From Kribbella antiqua (GTDB lineage: Bacteria > Actinomycetota > Actinomycetes > Propionibacteriales > Kribbellaceae): a DNA stretch of 64,000 nucleotides. The notes beneath the pieces were generated by a model, which saw only the letters and a list, made by a program, of their open reading frames with translations, ran no database searches and was not told where the DNA came from. Made by a program: the position numbers and the translations under genes. This document shows, in pieces, positions 41,097 to 50,372 of this stretch. The stretch covers positions 429,288 to 493,287 of the forward strand of contig NZ_SLWR01000005.1 of NCBI RefSeq assembly GCF_004345665.1. The letters are read 5' to 3'. The stretch's first letter is position 1. Every line of letters starts with the position of its first letter.

Positions 41097-41216
41097 AGAA
41101 GATTGCACGAACGTAAGGGCGAGCGGCTGGAGGCGTCAAGAGGTGGATCACGTTTGGAGGCCAGGTTCGGACGCGAGCTGCGGAAAACGGGTGGAAAACG
41201 GCTACGCTTCGATCAC

Positions 41217-41230
41217 TAAGACGTTTCAAA
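41217..41230. promoter_or_regulatory. Second LacI-type operator near the regulator gene
   Basis: TAAGACGTTTCAAA at 41217-41230 contains the half-site CGTTTCAA and an imperfect left arm. It lies about 40 bp upstream of the LacI start. With the site at 41085 it could permit looping across 130 bp. Confidence 0.5.
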
Positions 41231-41268
41231 CCCTGGCCCTCGGGGGCCTTGACGCCGGGAGGTCGCGC

Positions 41269-42366
41269 ATGGCAGCGGACAGCGCTCCCTCGCCGCTGCC
41301 CGAGGGTGACGGCACCAGCCGGGTGACCGCTCGCCGGCGGAAGGCGCGGCGGCGGGCCGCCGGGGTGAAAGCCGTCGCGGCCGCGGCCGGGGTCTCATTG
41401 GGCACCGTGTCGAACGTGCTGAACCGGCCCGAGGTGGTCAGCCCGGTGACGCGGGCGAAGGTCGAGGCGGCGATGGCGTCGCTCGGATTCGTCCGGAACG
41501 AGTCGGCCCGTCAGCTCCGCGCGGGCAGCAGCCGGATCCTCGCGTACCTGATGCTCGACGCCGGCAACCCGTTCTTCACCGACGTCGCGAAGGGCGTCGA
41601 GGATGCGGCGCGCGAGGCCGGCCTCTCGGTCTTCCTCTGCAACAGCAACGAGGACGCCGACCGCGAAGCGGACTACCTCGACCTGCTCGAACAGCAACGC
41701 GTCCAGGGCATCTTGATCACCCCGATCGACCAGAACTCGTCCCGCCTGAGCAAGCTTCCCGCCCGCGGTACGCCGGTCGTCGTGGTCGACCGGGCCATCG
41801 ACGACGGCGAGCACTGCTCGGTCGCGGTGAACGACGTCCTCGGCGGCGAGCTCGCCATCGCGCATCTGCTCGAGCTCGGTCACGACCGGATCGCGTACGT
41901 CGGCGGCCCGAACACGATCGGCCAGGTCCTGGACCGTCGCGACGGCGCCCGGCGGGCGTTGCGGAAGGCCGGCAAGCCACCGGAGAACCTGATCGAGATC
42001 ACCACCGGCGCGCTCACCGTCGCCGAAGGTAGGGGCGCAGGGCAACGACTTGCCGGACTACCCGCCGCCCGTCGTCCCACGGCGGCGTTCTGCGCGAACG
42101 ACCTGCTGGCATTGGGTTTGCTGCAGCAATGCGTTTCGCTTGGACTGCGGGTGCCGGAAGACCTCGCCATCGTCGGGTACGACGACATCGAGTTCGCCGC
42201 GGCTGCCGCCGTACCGCTGACATCGGTCCGTCAGCCGCGTCAACTCCTCGGGCGTACTGCTGCCGAGTTACTGCTGGATGAGTCGTCGAACCCCGACCAC
42301 GAGCATCAGCGGGTGACGTTCACGCCGGAGCTCGTCGTACGGACGTCAACTCGAGGGACGCTCTAG
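41269..42366 (+). CDS. LacI-family regulator of the rhamnose operon
   Basis: The 365-residue product has an extended basic N-terminus (residues 1-32). The LacI HTH and hinge follow, VKAVAAAAGVSLGTVSNVLN and LRAGSSRILAYLML. The periplasmic-binding-like effector domain has GILITPIDQNS, RHLLELGHDRIAYVGG-type sequence and DLAIVGYDDIEFAAAA. ATG 41269 is supported by GGGAGG six bases upstream. It is divergent from rhaT, with operators between them, so it is the likely rhamnose-responsive repressor. It overlaps the convergent TetR gene by 21 bp at the 3' ends. Confidence 0.9.
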   Translation: MAADSAPSPLPEGDGTSRVTARRRKARRRAAGVKAVAAAAGVSLGTVSNVLNRPEVVSPVTRAKVEAAMASLGFVRNESARQLRAGSSRILAYLMLDAGNPFFTDVAKGVEDAAREAGLSVFLCNSNEDADREADYLDLLEQQRVQGILITPIDQNSSRLSKLPARGTPVVVVDRAIDDGEHCSVAVNDVLGGELAIAHLLELGHDRIAYVGGPNTIGQVLDRRDGARRALRKAGKPPENLIEITTGALTVAEGRGAGQRLAGLPAARRPTAAFCANDLLALGLLQQCVSLGLRVPEDLAIVGYDDIEFAAAAAVPLTSVRQPRQLLGRTAAELLLDESSNPDHEHQRVTFTPELVVRTSTRGTL

Positions 42367-43038
42367 ACCGTAAGAGGCGAGGAAGACCTCGGTTGCCTGG
42401 TCGGCGATCTGGTCGAACTCGTCGGCGGGGGGTCGGGCCTCGGTGCCGGCGAACATGGCGCGGTTCATCGGTTTGTACATGACCAGGCCGGCGAACTGGT
42501 AGGCCGCGAGCGTCGGGTCGGGGAGCTCGCGGAGCATGCCCCGGTCGGTCAGACTGGTCAGCGCCACGCCCAGCGCCTCCAGCGAGCGCTCGAAGCCGCT
42601 GTTGAACCAGGCTCCGCAGACGTCAGGGAAGCGATCGGCCTCCGCGATCACGAGGCGGCGTAGCTGCAGCACGCTGCTGTTGGTGAGGCTGTCGAGAAAG
42701 TAGTGCGCCAGGTTCTGCAGGGCTTCTCGTGCGTCGGTGGCTCGGTCGAGGGTTTCGGCGTACGCCTTGGTGAGCCCGTCGAGGAGCTGGTCACTGGTGC
42801 CGAGGACGATCTCGGCGAACAGGTGCTCCTTGTTCTCGAACTGCTTGTAGACGGTCTGTTTGGAGACGCCCGCCTTGGCGGCGACCTCGTCCATGCTCGC
42901 GCCCAGGTACCCGTGCTGGAGGAAGACCTCGGTCGCGGCGCCCAGGATCGCCCGGCGCTTACGCGGCGTCCGGCCTTCTCCTTCGATCGCGACGGGCTGT
43001 TCCGGCTGCCAGACGGCAGCCCGTTGACGGTGCTCCAC
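42346..43038 (-). CDS. TetR-family regulator
   Basis: GTG 43038 is chosen because GGAGGAGG (43045-43052) is at the right distance, while the earlier ATG 43068 abuts the operator and has no RBS. The 230-residue product has the TetR HTH at about 20-66 (ILGAATEVFLQHGYLGASMD, then VAAKAGVSKQTVYKQFENKE) and an all-helical ligand domain. It is divergent from the alpha/beta hydrolase gene, with paired inverted operator-like sites between them. It is the likely regulator of that enzyme and of itself. Confidence 0.88.
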   Translation of the reverse strand: MEHRQRAAVWQPEQPVAIEGEGRTPRKRRAILGAATEVFLQHGYLGASMDEVAAKAGVSKQTVYKQFENKEHLFAEIVLGTSDQLLDGLTKAYAETLDRATDAREALQNLAHYFLDSLTNSSVLQLRRLVIAEADRFPDVCGAWFNSGFERSLEALGVALTSLTDRGMLRELPDPTLAAYQFAGLVMYKPMNRAMFAGTEARPPADEFDQIADQATEVFLASYGLERPSS

Positions 43039-43068
43039 GGGATCCTCCTCCACGTTCTCCGAAATCAT

Positions 43069-43110
43069 ACTAGACAGTCCAGTTCTGATGTGAGTACTGT
43101 ACGGTCTAGT
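43069..43110. promoter_or_regulatory. TetR-type operator with two inverted copies
   Basis: ACTAGACAGTCCAGTTC (43069-43085) and GTACTGTACGGTCTAGT (43094-43110) are inverted copies of a consensus ACTAGACMGTMCAGTWC. They lie between the divergent TetR and hydrolase genes and would cover both promoters. Confidence 0.7.
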
Positions 43111-43137
43111 TCCGAACGACACCAAGGGAGGGCTCCG

Positions 43138-43929
43138 ATGAGCACCGTGACATCCGCCGACGGCACCACGATCGCCTTCGATGCAGTCGGAGAAGGGCAG
43201 CCGCTGATCATGATCGACGGCGCCACCGCACACCGCGCCGTGAACCCGTCGAACGCCGAGGTGGCGAAGCTGCTGAGCGACGAGTTCCGGACGTACGTGT
43301 ACGACCGGCGCGGCCGGGGCGAGAGCACCGACACCAAGCCGTACGCGATCCAGCGGGAGATCGAGGATCTCGCCGCGCTGATCGAGGACGCCGGCCAGCC
43401 GGCCACCGTCTTCGGTTGGTCGTCCGGTTCCCTGCTGACGCTGGACGCGGTGGCCGCCGGGCTGCCGATCAAGGCGCTCGCACTGTTCGAGCCGCCGGTG
43501 GTCGTGGACGACGCGCGGCCGCCGCTGCCGGTCGACTATGTCGAGCGGCTCGAGTCCGGGAGTCCGGACGATGCGGTGGAGTTGTTCATGACCGCGGCGG
43601 CCCTGCTGCCGGCCGAGATGGTCGACTCCATGCGAGGGACGCCGATCTGGTCTGCGGTCGCGGACATCGCCGGGACGATCGCGTACGACGGCCGGATCAT
43701 GGGCACGACCATGTCGGGCAACCCGCTGCCGACCGATCGCTGGGCCGCGGTCGACGTACCGGTTCTGGTGATGCACGGCGACAACACCCCGCCGTACCTT
43801 CGACGGGGCGCGGAGGCGGTGGCTGAGCTGCTGCCGACCGCGCGGTTGCTCCCGGTGCAGGGCGAGAACCACAATGTCGAGCCGCCCGTGCTTGCCCCGG
43901 TTTTGCGCCAGTTCGGGCAGGAGCTCTGA
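43138..43929 (+). CDS. Alpha/beta hydrolase
   Basis: The 263-residue protein has GEGQPLIMIDGATAHRAV (oxyanion region, unusual in lacking the HG motif), VYDRRGRGES and the nucleophile elbow GWSSGS at about 99-104. An acid-containing strand LVMHGDNTPPY and the catalytic histidine region QGENHNV follow. ATG 43138 has GGGAGGG upstream. It pairs with the divergent TetR gene, the common pattern for a ligand-induced hydrolase. The substrate is unknown. Confidence 0.87.
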   Translation: MSTVTSADGTTIAFDAVGEGQPLIMIDGATAHRAVNPSNAEVAKLLSDEFRTYVYDRRGRGESTDTKPYAIQREIEDLAALIEDAGQPATVFGWSSGSLLTLDAVAAGLPIKALALFEPPVVVDDARPPLPVDYVERLESGSPDDAVELFMTAAALLPAEMVDSMRGTPIWSAVADIAGTIAYDGRIMGTTMSGNPLPTDRWAAVDVPVLVMHGDNTPPYLRRGAEAVAELLPTARLLPVQGENHNVEPPVLAPVLRQFGQEL

Positions 43930-44076
43930 CATGGAGACGGCTGTTCGGTGAGACGCCGGACAAGACGAAGTGGCGGCTGGGGCAGTCGCTGACGGTCGGC
44001 GAGGGGATCGCTGTCACGGTGTGGCAGCGGGACAGGGCTTGACCTAGACAGCGCTCTAGCAGGTTGGCTTCTCGGC

Positions 44077-45009
<933 letters not shown>

Positions 45010-45108
45010 ACCACCACCACCCCAGCAGACCGCATAGCTCGGCGAAGTCTGGTAAATCACTTCGAATCAGCGCTCCCAATGGACTGGGGGTGGTGAGACG
45101 CTTGGGGG

Positions 45109-45660
45109 GTGGACAGGCACGGGTTCTGGGGATTGGTCGAGGATGCGCGCGGTGGGGTGGATGACACCGTGGCGGATCCGGATGGGGTTGCGGACGCGCT
45201 GACCAAGCTGCTGGGTGGGCTGGACGCTGAGGAGATCGCCGGGTTCGGAGTCGAACTCGCGCGGTTGCAGGTCGAGTCGTACCGGTGGGACGTGTGGGCG
45301 GCGGCGTACCTGATCAACTCGGGGGCTTCGGAGGACGGGTTCGACTCGTTCCGGGGCTGGTTGATCGCGCAGGGACGGGAGGTCTGGGAGGCCGCGCTGG
45401 CTGATCCGGACTCGCTCGCCGACGTCGTCGACGAGGACCGGCCGGAGGGCTTCGAGGGGTTCGACGGCGAGGGGATGCTGCACGTCGCGCCGCACGCCTA
45501 CAAGAACGTCACCGGCGACGAGGCGGCGTTCTGGAAGGCAGTCGACTCGGAGGCGCCGGACACCCCGGACCTGCCGGCCGGCAAGGAGATCGACTTCGAC
45601 GACGAAGACGACCTCCAAAGCCACCTGCCCCGGCTCGCCGCCCTGTACCTGGAGGGTTGA
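45109..45660 (+). CDS. DUF4240-family protein
   Basis: The 183-residue protein matches the DUF4240 pattern: MDRHGFWGLVEDARG at the N-terminus, ALTKLLGGLDAEEIAGFGVE, VWAAAYLINSGASEDGFDSF and FRGWLIAQGREVWEAAL. The family is common in actinomycetes and has no known function. GTG 45109 opens the frame within a G-rich leader. The 3' end has been partly duplicated in the following intergenic sequence. Confidence 0.85.
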   Translation: MDRHGFWGLVEDARGGVDDTVADPDGVADALTKLLGGLDAEEIAGFGVELARLQVESYRWDVWAAAYLINSGASEDGFDSFRGWLIAQGREVWEAALADPDSLADVVDEDRPEGFEGFDGEGMLHVAPHAYKNVTGDEAAFWKAVDSEAPDTPDLPAGKEIDFDDEDDLQSHLPRLAALYLEG

Positions 45661-45788
45661 ACCGGTCCGCGCCGAGGCGTTCTATCGAGGTGCGGAGGCC
45701 GGGCTCGCCGCCTTGTACCTCGAGGGTTAAAAGCCGGTCGCCGCTAAGCCGGTTCGCCGCTGAGGCGTTCTATTGCCGCGCGGAGGCG
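45632..45788. repeat. Diverged tandem duplication of a convergent gene junction
   Basis: GGCTCGCCGCCYTGTACCTS followed by GAGGGTT occurs at 45632 (the end of the DUF4240 gene) and again at 45702. GAGGCGTTCTAT occurs at 45674 and at 45762, where it belongs to the end of the opposing gene. The unit thus carries copies of both gene tails. Confidence 0.7.
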
Positions 45789-46445
45789 GCGGCGCCAGCT
45801 GGGCTGGCCGGCGTCCTCGTCGGCCGTGGCCAGGCTGACCAGGTGCTGCGCCATCTCGAAGCCTTCCGCTGTGCGCTCGTCCAGGTCAGTGACCGGTACG
45901 GCGGGCTGCTGGTCGTCGTGGTCGAGTTCGAGCTGCCGGCTGGTCCACCCGAACCCGTCGGGCACCAGCAGCTCCGGGACCAGCGACTCGTGGCTCAGTG
46001 ACGCCAGCTCCTTGTCACCGTTGCCGATGCTGAAGATCGTCGTACCGCGCCGTCGTACGTCGCTGACGCGCTCCAGCAGCGTGTCAGCGGGGTCCTCCTC
46101 GGCAACCACCAGCAGGGACTCACCGCGGCCCGCGTCGGTCAGCCTGTCGAGGCCGATCGACAGGTGCGGCGGTGCACCCGGTGGCGGCGACCAGCGGATG
46201 AGGGACGGCCGGATGTCCTCGATGCCGGCCCGGTGCAGCTCGTCGTCCAGGTGAGCCGTCAGGTGCCAGGGCTCGTCCTCTGCCGGGCCGAACAGCATCA
46301 GCCCGCCGGTCCGCGTGGTGAACCTGCGGAGCGAGTGGGCGAAGTGAGTCGTCCGGGTGCCGAGCTCGGTACCGGTCAGCATCTCGCGGAGGAGCGAGGC
46401 CCTGGTGAGATCCACAGCTCCAACCTGACACAAGTCAGGGTCCAT
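45744..46445 (-). CDS. Hypothetical protein, 233 residues
   Basis: ATG 46445 lies six bases after the stop of the ECF sigma gene, so the two are probably co-transcribed. The product has an alternating alpha/beta pattern: LTAHLDDELHRAGIEDIRPS, LIRWSPPPGAPPHL, GESLLVVAEEDPADTLLERV and a C-terminal basic helix RRRLRAAIERLSGE. No domain was recognised. A cysteine at residue 6 is the only one. A possible link to the sigma factor is positional only. Confidence 0.7.
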   Translation of the reverse strand: MDPDLCQVGAVDLTRASLLREMLTGTELGTRTTHFAHSLRRFTTRTGGLMLFGPAEDEPWHLTAHLDDELHRAGIEDIRPSLIRWSPPPGAPPHLSIGLDRLTDAGRGESLLVVAEEDPADTLLERVSDVRRRGTTIFSIGNGDKELASLSHESLVPELLVPDGFGWTSRQLELDHDDQQPAVPVTDLDERTAEGFEMAQHLVSLATADEDAGQPSWRRRLRAAIERLSGEPA

Positions 46446-46451
46446 CGCGAC

Positions 46452-47684
46452 TCAGGCCAGGCGCTCCGCCTTTGACTGCAGGTAGTCGCGCTCCGGCACA
46501 CTCGTCGTACGACGGGCCGCCAGGAGGTAGCTCTCTCGCGCACCGGCCAGGTCGCCCGACATCTCCAGCAGATGCGCCCGTACCGCCTCCAGCCGGTGGT
46601 GGCCGGTCAGGCGGTCGTCCGACTCGAGTGGCTCCAGTACGGCGAGCCCTTCCTTCGGGCCGGTCGCCATAGCCACGGCCACCGCGTGGTTGAGCTTCAC
46701 CATCGGGTTGTCCACCATGTGCTCGAGCACCTCGTACAGAGCGACGATCTGCCGCCAGTCCGTGTCCTCAGCCCGCTCGGCGGTGTCGTGAACCGCAGCG
46801 ATTGCGGCCTGCACCTGGTACGGCCCCAGCTGCGTCCGCGACAGTGCGTCGGTGACCAGCGCCTCGCCCTCGACTACAGCTGCCTTATTCCACAGCGACC
46901 GGTCCTGCTCGGCCAGCGGGACCAGTGCGCCGTCCACACCCGTGCGAGCAGGTCTCCGTGCATCCGTCAGCAGCATGAGCGCCAGCAGACCGGCTACTTC
47001 GCCGTCGTCAGGCAGCAGCTTGCGCACGCCCCGCACTAGCCGGATGGCCTCGGTGGTGAGCTCCGCACTGTGCAGCGACGTACCGGACGAAGCTGTGTAG
47101 CCCTCGTTGAAGATCAGGTAGAGGACGTGCAGTACGGCGCTCATCCGCGCGTCCCGCTCCGCCTCCGGCGGCATCTCGAACGTACTGCCTGCCTGCTTGA
47201 TACTGCGCTTCGCCCTGCTGATCCGCTGCGCCATCGTTGCCTCCGGCACCAGAAAGGCAGCGGCGATCTGCGCAGTCGTCAGACCGCCGACCGCACGCAG
47301 CGTCAGCGCGATCTGCGACGCCGGCGACAACGCCGGATGGCAGCACAGGAACAGCAAGGTCAGCGTGTCGTCCCGCCCGCCGGGATCGTCAATTTCAGGG
47401 CTCGAGGCAACAAATTCCTCCGGTACGGCGAGCTGCGCCGCATTCTCCTCGCGACGTCGCCGGGCCGACTCGCTGCGCAGGAGGTCGGTCAGCCGGCGCG
47501 ACCCGACCCGGATCAGCCAGCCGCGCGGGTTGTCCGGCACACCCTCGGTCGGCCACTGCTGAGCGGCCGCGAGCAACGCCTCCTGGACCGCTTCCTCGGC
47601 CAGGTCGAAGTGGCCGTAGTGCCGCACCAGCGCACTGAGCACCTGCGGCGCCTGCTCACGGAGGAGGAGCTCGAAGTTACTCAC
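46452..47684 (-). CDS. ECF42-like RNA polymerase sigma factor
   Basis: This 410-residue protein has sigma region 2 (VRHYGHFDLAEEAVQEALLA, then NPRGWLIRVGSRRLTDLLRS) and region 4 (LTTAQIAAAFLVPEATMAQR with RISRAKR). A long C-terminal TPR-like helical region of about 220 residues follows (VLYLIFNEGYTASSG, LLALMLLTDARRPAR). This architecture and the coupled YCII/DGPF gene upstream match the ECF42 group, whose members have no anti-sigma factor. The start at 47684 overlaps the stop of that YCII gene. Confidence 0.9.
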   Translation of the reverse strand: MSNFELLLREQAPQVLSALVRHYGHFDLAEEAVQEALLAAAQQWPTEGVPDNPRGWLIRVGSRRLTDLLRSESARRRREENAAQLAVPEEFVASSPEIDDPGGRDDTLTLLFLCCHPALSPASQIALTLRAVGGLTTAQIAAAFLVPEATMAQRISRAKRSIKQAGSTFEMPPEAERDARMSAVLHVLYLIFNEGYTASSGTSLHSAELTTEAIRLVRGVRKLLPDDGEVAGLLALMLLTDARRPARTGVDGALVPLAEQDRSLWNKAAVVEGEALVTDALSRTQLGPYQVQAAIAAVHDTAERAEDTDWRQIVALYEVLEHMVDNPMVKLNHAVAVAMATGPKEGLAVLEPLESDDRLTGHHRLEAVRAHLLEMSGDLAGARESYLLAARRTTSVPERDYLQSKAERLA

Positions 47685-48043
47685 ATCTCCAGCCCGGACG
47701 TGTCCATCACCGGCCGCACCTCCACCGCGACGTACTTCGCGTCCGGCATCCGGGCCGCGTAGCCGATCGCCTGGTCGATGTCATCGCACTCGACCAGGTA
47801 GAAGCCGGCCAGGTGCTCCTTGGCCTCAGCGTACGGCCCGTCGGTGGTCGTGGTGGTGTCGTCGCGTACTGACACGGTCCGACTGGTGATGGGGTCCGCC
47901 AGCCCAGCCGCGCTGACCAGCAGCCCCTGCTCGCTCAGCTCACGGGTCAGGTCGTTGTGCGCGCGGGACAGGCCCTCGCGCTGCTCGGTGGACAGACTCG
48001 CCCAGCTCTCCGGGTTGCTGTAGATCAGCAGCATGTACTTCAC
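47681..48043 (-). CDS. YCII/DGPF-domain protein partner of the sigma factor
   Basis: GTG 48043 (MKYMLLIYSNPESW) gives 120 residues with the family motif TDGPYAEAKEHLAGFYLVE near 70-88. DGPF proteins are the conserved partners of ECF42 sigma factors and are thought to be targets of their regulation; their biochemistry is unclear. Its stop codon overlaps the sigma start (ATGA), so the two are translationally coupled. Confidence 0.88.
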   Translation of the reverse strand: MKYMLLIYSNPESWASLSTEQREGLSRAHNDLTRELSEQGLLVSAAGLADPITSRTVSVRDDTTTTTDGPYAEAKEHLAGFYLVECDDIDQAIGYAARMPDAKYVAVEVRPVMDTSGLEM

Positions 48044-48141
48044 GGGCACCATCCTGACGCTCGCGGAGGCCGGTGTGACCCCCTCTCACCCAGTACGTCG
48101 GAACAAACCCCTCCCCCTTCGACAGACCTCGCCCTGAGATC

Positions 48142-48155
48142 TTTCGAGGTCGAAA
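48142..48155. promoter_or_regulatory. TTTCGA-GG-TCGAAA palindrome before the MFS gene
   Basis: TTTCGAGGTCGAAA at 48142-48155 is an inverted repeat in the divergent gap between the YCII gene and the exporter gene. Further TCGAA/TTCGAG strings at 48165-48174 and 48193-48205 extend the pattern. The binding regulator is not encoded next to it. Confidence 0.5.
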
Positions 48156-48278
48156 CATCTTGAGTCGAACTTCGAGGGCGAAAAGTTTGCTGTCGAAATG
48201 TCGAGGTGGCCGCGGCAGGCCCGACGTCTCCCCCGAAGGACGCTCAGCCGGGGTGTCCCGCCGTACTGGAGGCGTCTG

Positions 48279-49685
48279 ATGGTGACGGAGTCGAAGCGCT
48301 GGTTCGCACTGGCGCTGCTCTGCCTGACCGGGTTCATGATCATTCTGGACGCGTCGATCGTGCTGGTCGCAGTGCCGTCGATCGAACGTGAGCTGACCTT
48401 TTCCACTGGCGGAGTCCAGTGGGTGCCCAGCGGGTACGGGCTGATGTTCGGTGGACTACTACTGCTCGGCGGCCGGATCGCGGACCTGCTCGGCCGGCGG
48501 CGCGTGTTCATCGCCGGACTACTGCTCTTCGGTGCGTCCTCCCTGCTGTGCGGCTTCGCGTGGAGTGGTGACGCGCTGGTACTCGCGCGTGGCCTGCAGG
48601 GCGCGGCTGCCGCCGTACTGCTGCCGAGTGCGTTGTCGATCGTGATGACGACGTTCCCGGCCGGTCCGGATCGCAACAAGGCGCTGGGGATCTGGGGAGC
48701 GACCAGTGGGGTCGGCGGTACGGCGGGCTCCCTGATCGGTGGGCCTGTGACGGACGGGCTCGGCTGGCAGTGGATCTTCTTCATCAACGTGCCGGTGTGC
48801 CTGCTGGTCGTCGTACTGGCGCCGGTACTGCTACTGGACAGCCGTGGACCCGGACGGCGCGGTTTTGATGTCGCCGGGGCGATCACGGTTACCGCCGCAC
48901 TGATTGCGCTCGTGTACGCCGTTGTCGAGGCTCCGGCGTCGTCGGTAGGCCGGACTGTCGTGTTGCTGCTGCTCTCGGCGTTGCTGTTCGGCCTGTTCGT
49001 GCTGGTGGAGCAGAGGTCGACCGCGCCGCTCGTACCGTTGCGGATCTTCCGCTCACGCGCTCTGGTCGGTGGCAACCTCATCACGATCAGCTGGGGTCTC
49101 ACGGCGTTCGGGCTGAACTTCATCTACACCCAGTACGCCCAACTCGCGCTGGGCGTCTCCGCAGTCCGCTACGGCCTGATGTCCGCCGTACTCGCGGCTG
49201 CTGCGGTCGTCGCGTCCATGATCGGGCAGCACCTCGTCACCCGCTTCGGCCCGCGCCGCGTCGCGTTCGCCTCGCTCCTGGTGGCGGGCGCCGGTACGAC
49301 GGTAATGACGAGGCTCACTGTCGACTCCAGCTACTTCGAGCTCGCCTTCTGGGGTCTGACGATCTTCGGCGCCGGTCTGGGTGCCGGCACAGTCGCGGGC
49401 TCCATCGCATCGCTCAGCGACGTGCCCAGTGAGGACTCCGGCGTCGCGTCGGGGCTCCAGAGCGCCAGCTTCCAGATCGGTGGTGCAGTCGGCATCGCAC
49501 TGCTCTCCGCTATCGCCACAGCCAGTACGACGGGCTCCACGCCGGCTGCGTTGACCCACGGCTACCGGGTCGCGTTCCTGGCGGTGTGGGCCTGCATCGC
49601 GGTAGGTGTCGCGGGCTGTGGCTTGCTGATCAGCCGCAGCGCAGCCGACCGTCACCTCGAGGTGGTCAACGGCTCCGCACAGTAA
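48279..49685 (+). CDS. MFS drug exporter of the DHA2 (14-TM) family
   Basis: ATG 48279 has GGAGG six bases upstream and is preferred over an in-frame start at 48198. The 468-residue protein has 14 predicted membrane segments. The family motif A region is GGRIADLLGRRRVFIAG at about 66-82, and motif C is GIWGATSGVGGTAGSLIGGP. Proton-driven efflux of hydrophobic compounds is the expected role. The substrate and the regulator that uses the palindrome upstream are unknown. Confidence 0.92.
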   Translation: MVTESKRWFALALLCLTGFMIILDASIVLVAVPSIERELTFSTGGVQWVPSGYGLMFGGLLLLGGRIADLLGRRRVFIAGLLLFGASSLLCGFAWSGDALVLARGLQGAAAAVLLPSALSIVMTTFPAGPDRNKALGIWGATSGVGGTAGSLIGGPVTDGLGWQWIFFINVPVCLLVVVLAPVLLLDSRGPGRRGFDVAGAITVTAALIALVYAVVEAPASSVGRTVVLLLLSALLFGLFVLVEQRSTAPLVPLRIFRSRALVGGNLITISWGLTAFGLNFIYTQYAQLALGVSAVRYGLMSAVLAAAAVVASMIGQHLVTRFGPRRVAFASLLVAGAGTTVMTRLTVDSSYFELAFWGLTIFGAGLGAGTVAGSIASLSDVPSEDSGVASGLQSASFQIGGAVGIALLSAIATASTTGSTPAALTHGYRVAFLAVWACIAVGVAGCGLLISRSAADRHLEVVNGSAQ

Positions 49686-49790
49686 GCGAAGGTCAAACGC
49701 ATGAACGAGGTTCGCAGATGAATGAGTGGGGCACCGGATGCGCGTGGTCGTCATGCTTCCGCCCGGCGGCCCTAGGAAAAAGGAGGCTTC

Positions 49791-49946
49791 ATGCTCATCC
49801 TCGGAGTGATCCTGCTGGTGCTCGGGCTCGTGTTCGGGGTCTCGATCCTGTGGACCCTCGGCATCATCGTGCTGCTGGTCGGAGCGGTGTTCTGGCTGCT
49901 CGGATCCACTGGCCGCCCAGTCGCCGGACGCAGGTACTGGTACTAG
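49791..49946 (+). CDS. 51-residue membrane protein (DUF6131-like)
   Basis: ATG 49791 has AGGAGG at 49781-49786. The peptide starts MLILGVILLVLGLVFGVSIL, has a second hydrophobic stretch (GIIVLLVGAVFWLLG) and ends in a basic, aromatic tail (RRYWY). This is a two-helix hairpin typical of the small DUF6131 membrane proteins of actinobacteria. Function unknown. It is followed by a terminator-like hairpin. Confidence 0.8.
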   Translation: MLILGVILLVLGLVFGVSILWTLGIIVLLVGAVFWLLGSTGRPVAGRRYWY

Positions 49947-49967
49947 CCAGTCGCAAGAAACGCAGGG

Positions 49968-49999
49968 CCCCGCGCGCGCTCGCACACATCGCCGCGGGG
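49968..49999 (+). terminator. Terminator-like hairpin after the small membrane protein
   Basis: CCCCGCG (49968-49974) pairs with CGCGGGG (49993-49999) across an 18-nt loop, followed by TTCTG. Weak, without a full T run. Confidence 0.45.
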
Positions 50000-50030
50000 T
50001 TCTGTCCGTCCCGGCCGCTACGGTGAGCCC

Positions 50031-50372
50031 ATGAGGTACGTCGTGCTGATCTTCCGGGACTCCGATCGCGACTGGACCGCGGCGGACGACGATGGGCTGC
50101 GCAAGCTGATCACGCTCAAGGACGAGCTGGCAGCGAGCGGCGAACTCGTCAGTTCCGAAGGGCTGCTGCCACCGGACCGGGGCCGGATCGTGCAGATCCG
50201 GGACGGCGCTCGGGTTGTGACCGACGGTCCCTTCGTCGAGGCGAAGGAGCAGTTCGCCGGCTACTTCATGGTCGACGTCCCCGACGACGCCCGAGCCGAG
50301 GCGATCGCCGCCCAAGTCTCCACCGCAGTCAGCGACCGCGTAGAACTCCGCGGCACCTTGATCAGCGCCTGA
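50031..50372 (+). CDS. YCII/DGPF-domain protein (second)
   Basis: This 113-residue protein has VVTDGPFVEAKEQFAGYFMV near 63-82, the exact DGPF core, and a ferredoxin-like strand order. It is a second member of the family in the window but has no adjacent sigma factor. It overlaps the opposing enoyl-CoA hydratase gene by 11 bp at the 3' ends. Role unknown. Confidence 0.87.
   Translation: MRYVVLIFRDSDRDWTAADDDGLRKLITLKDELAASGELVSSEGLLPPDRGRIVQIRDGARVVTDGPFVEAKEQFAGYFMVDVPDDARAEAIAAQVSTAVSDRVELRGTLISA

Noticed and set aside
43926..44042. 38-codon frame with coding-like composition between the hydrolase and aldo/keto reductase genes
   Set aside because: It has no ATG, GTG or TTG start (only CTG) and no RBS, so it is left as a possible remnant.
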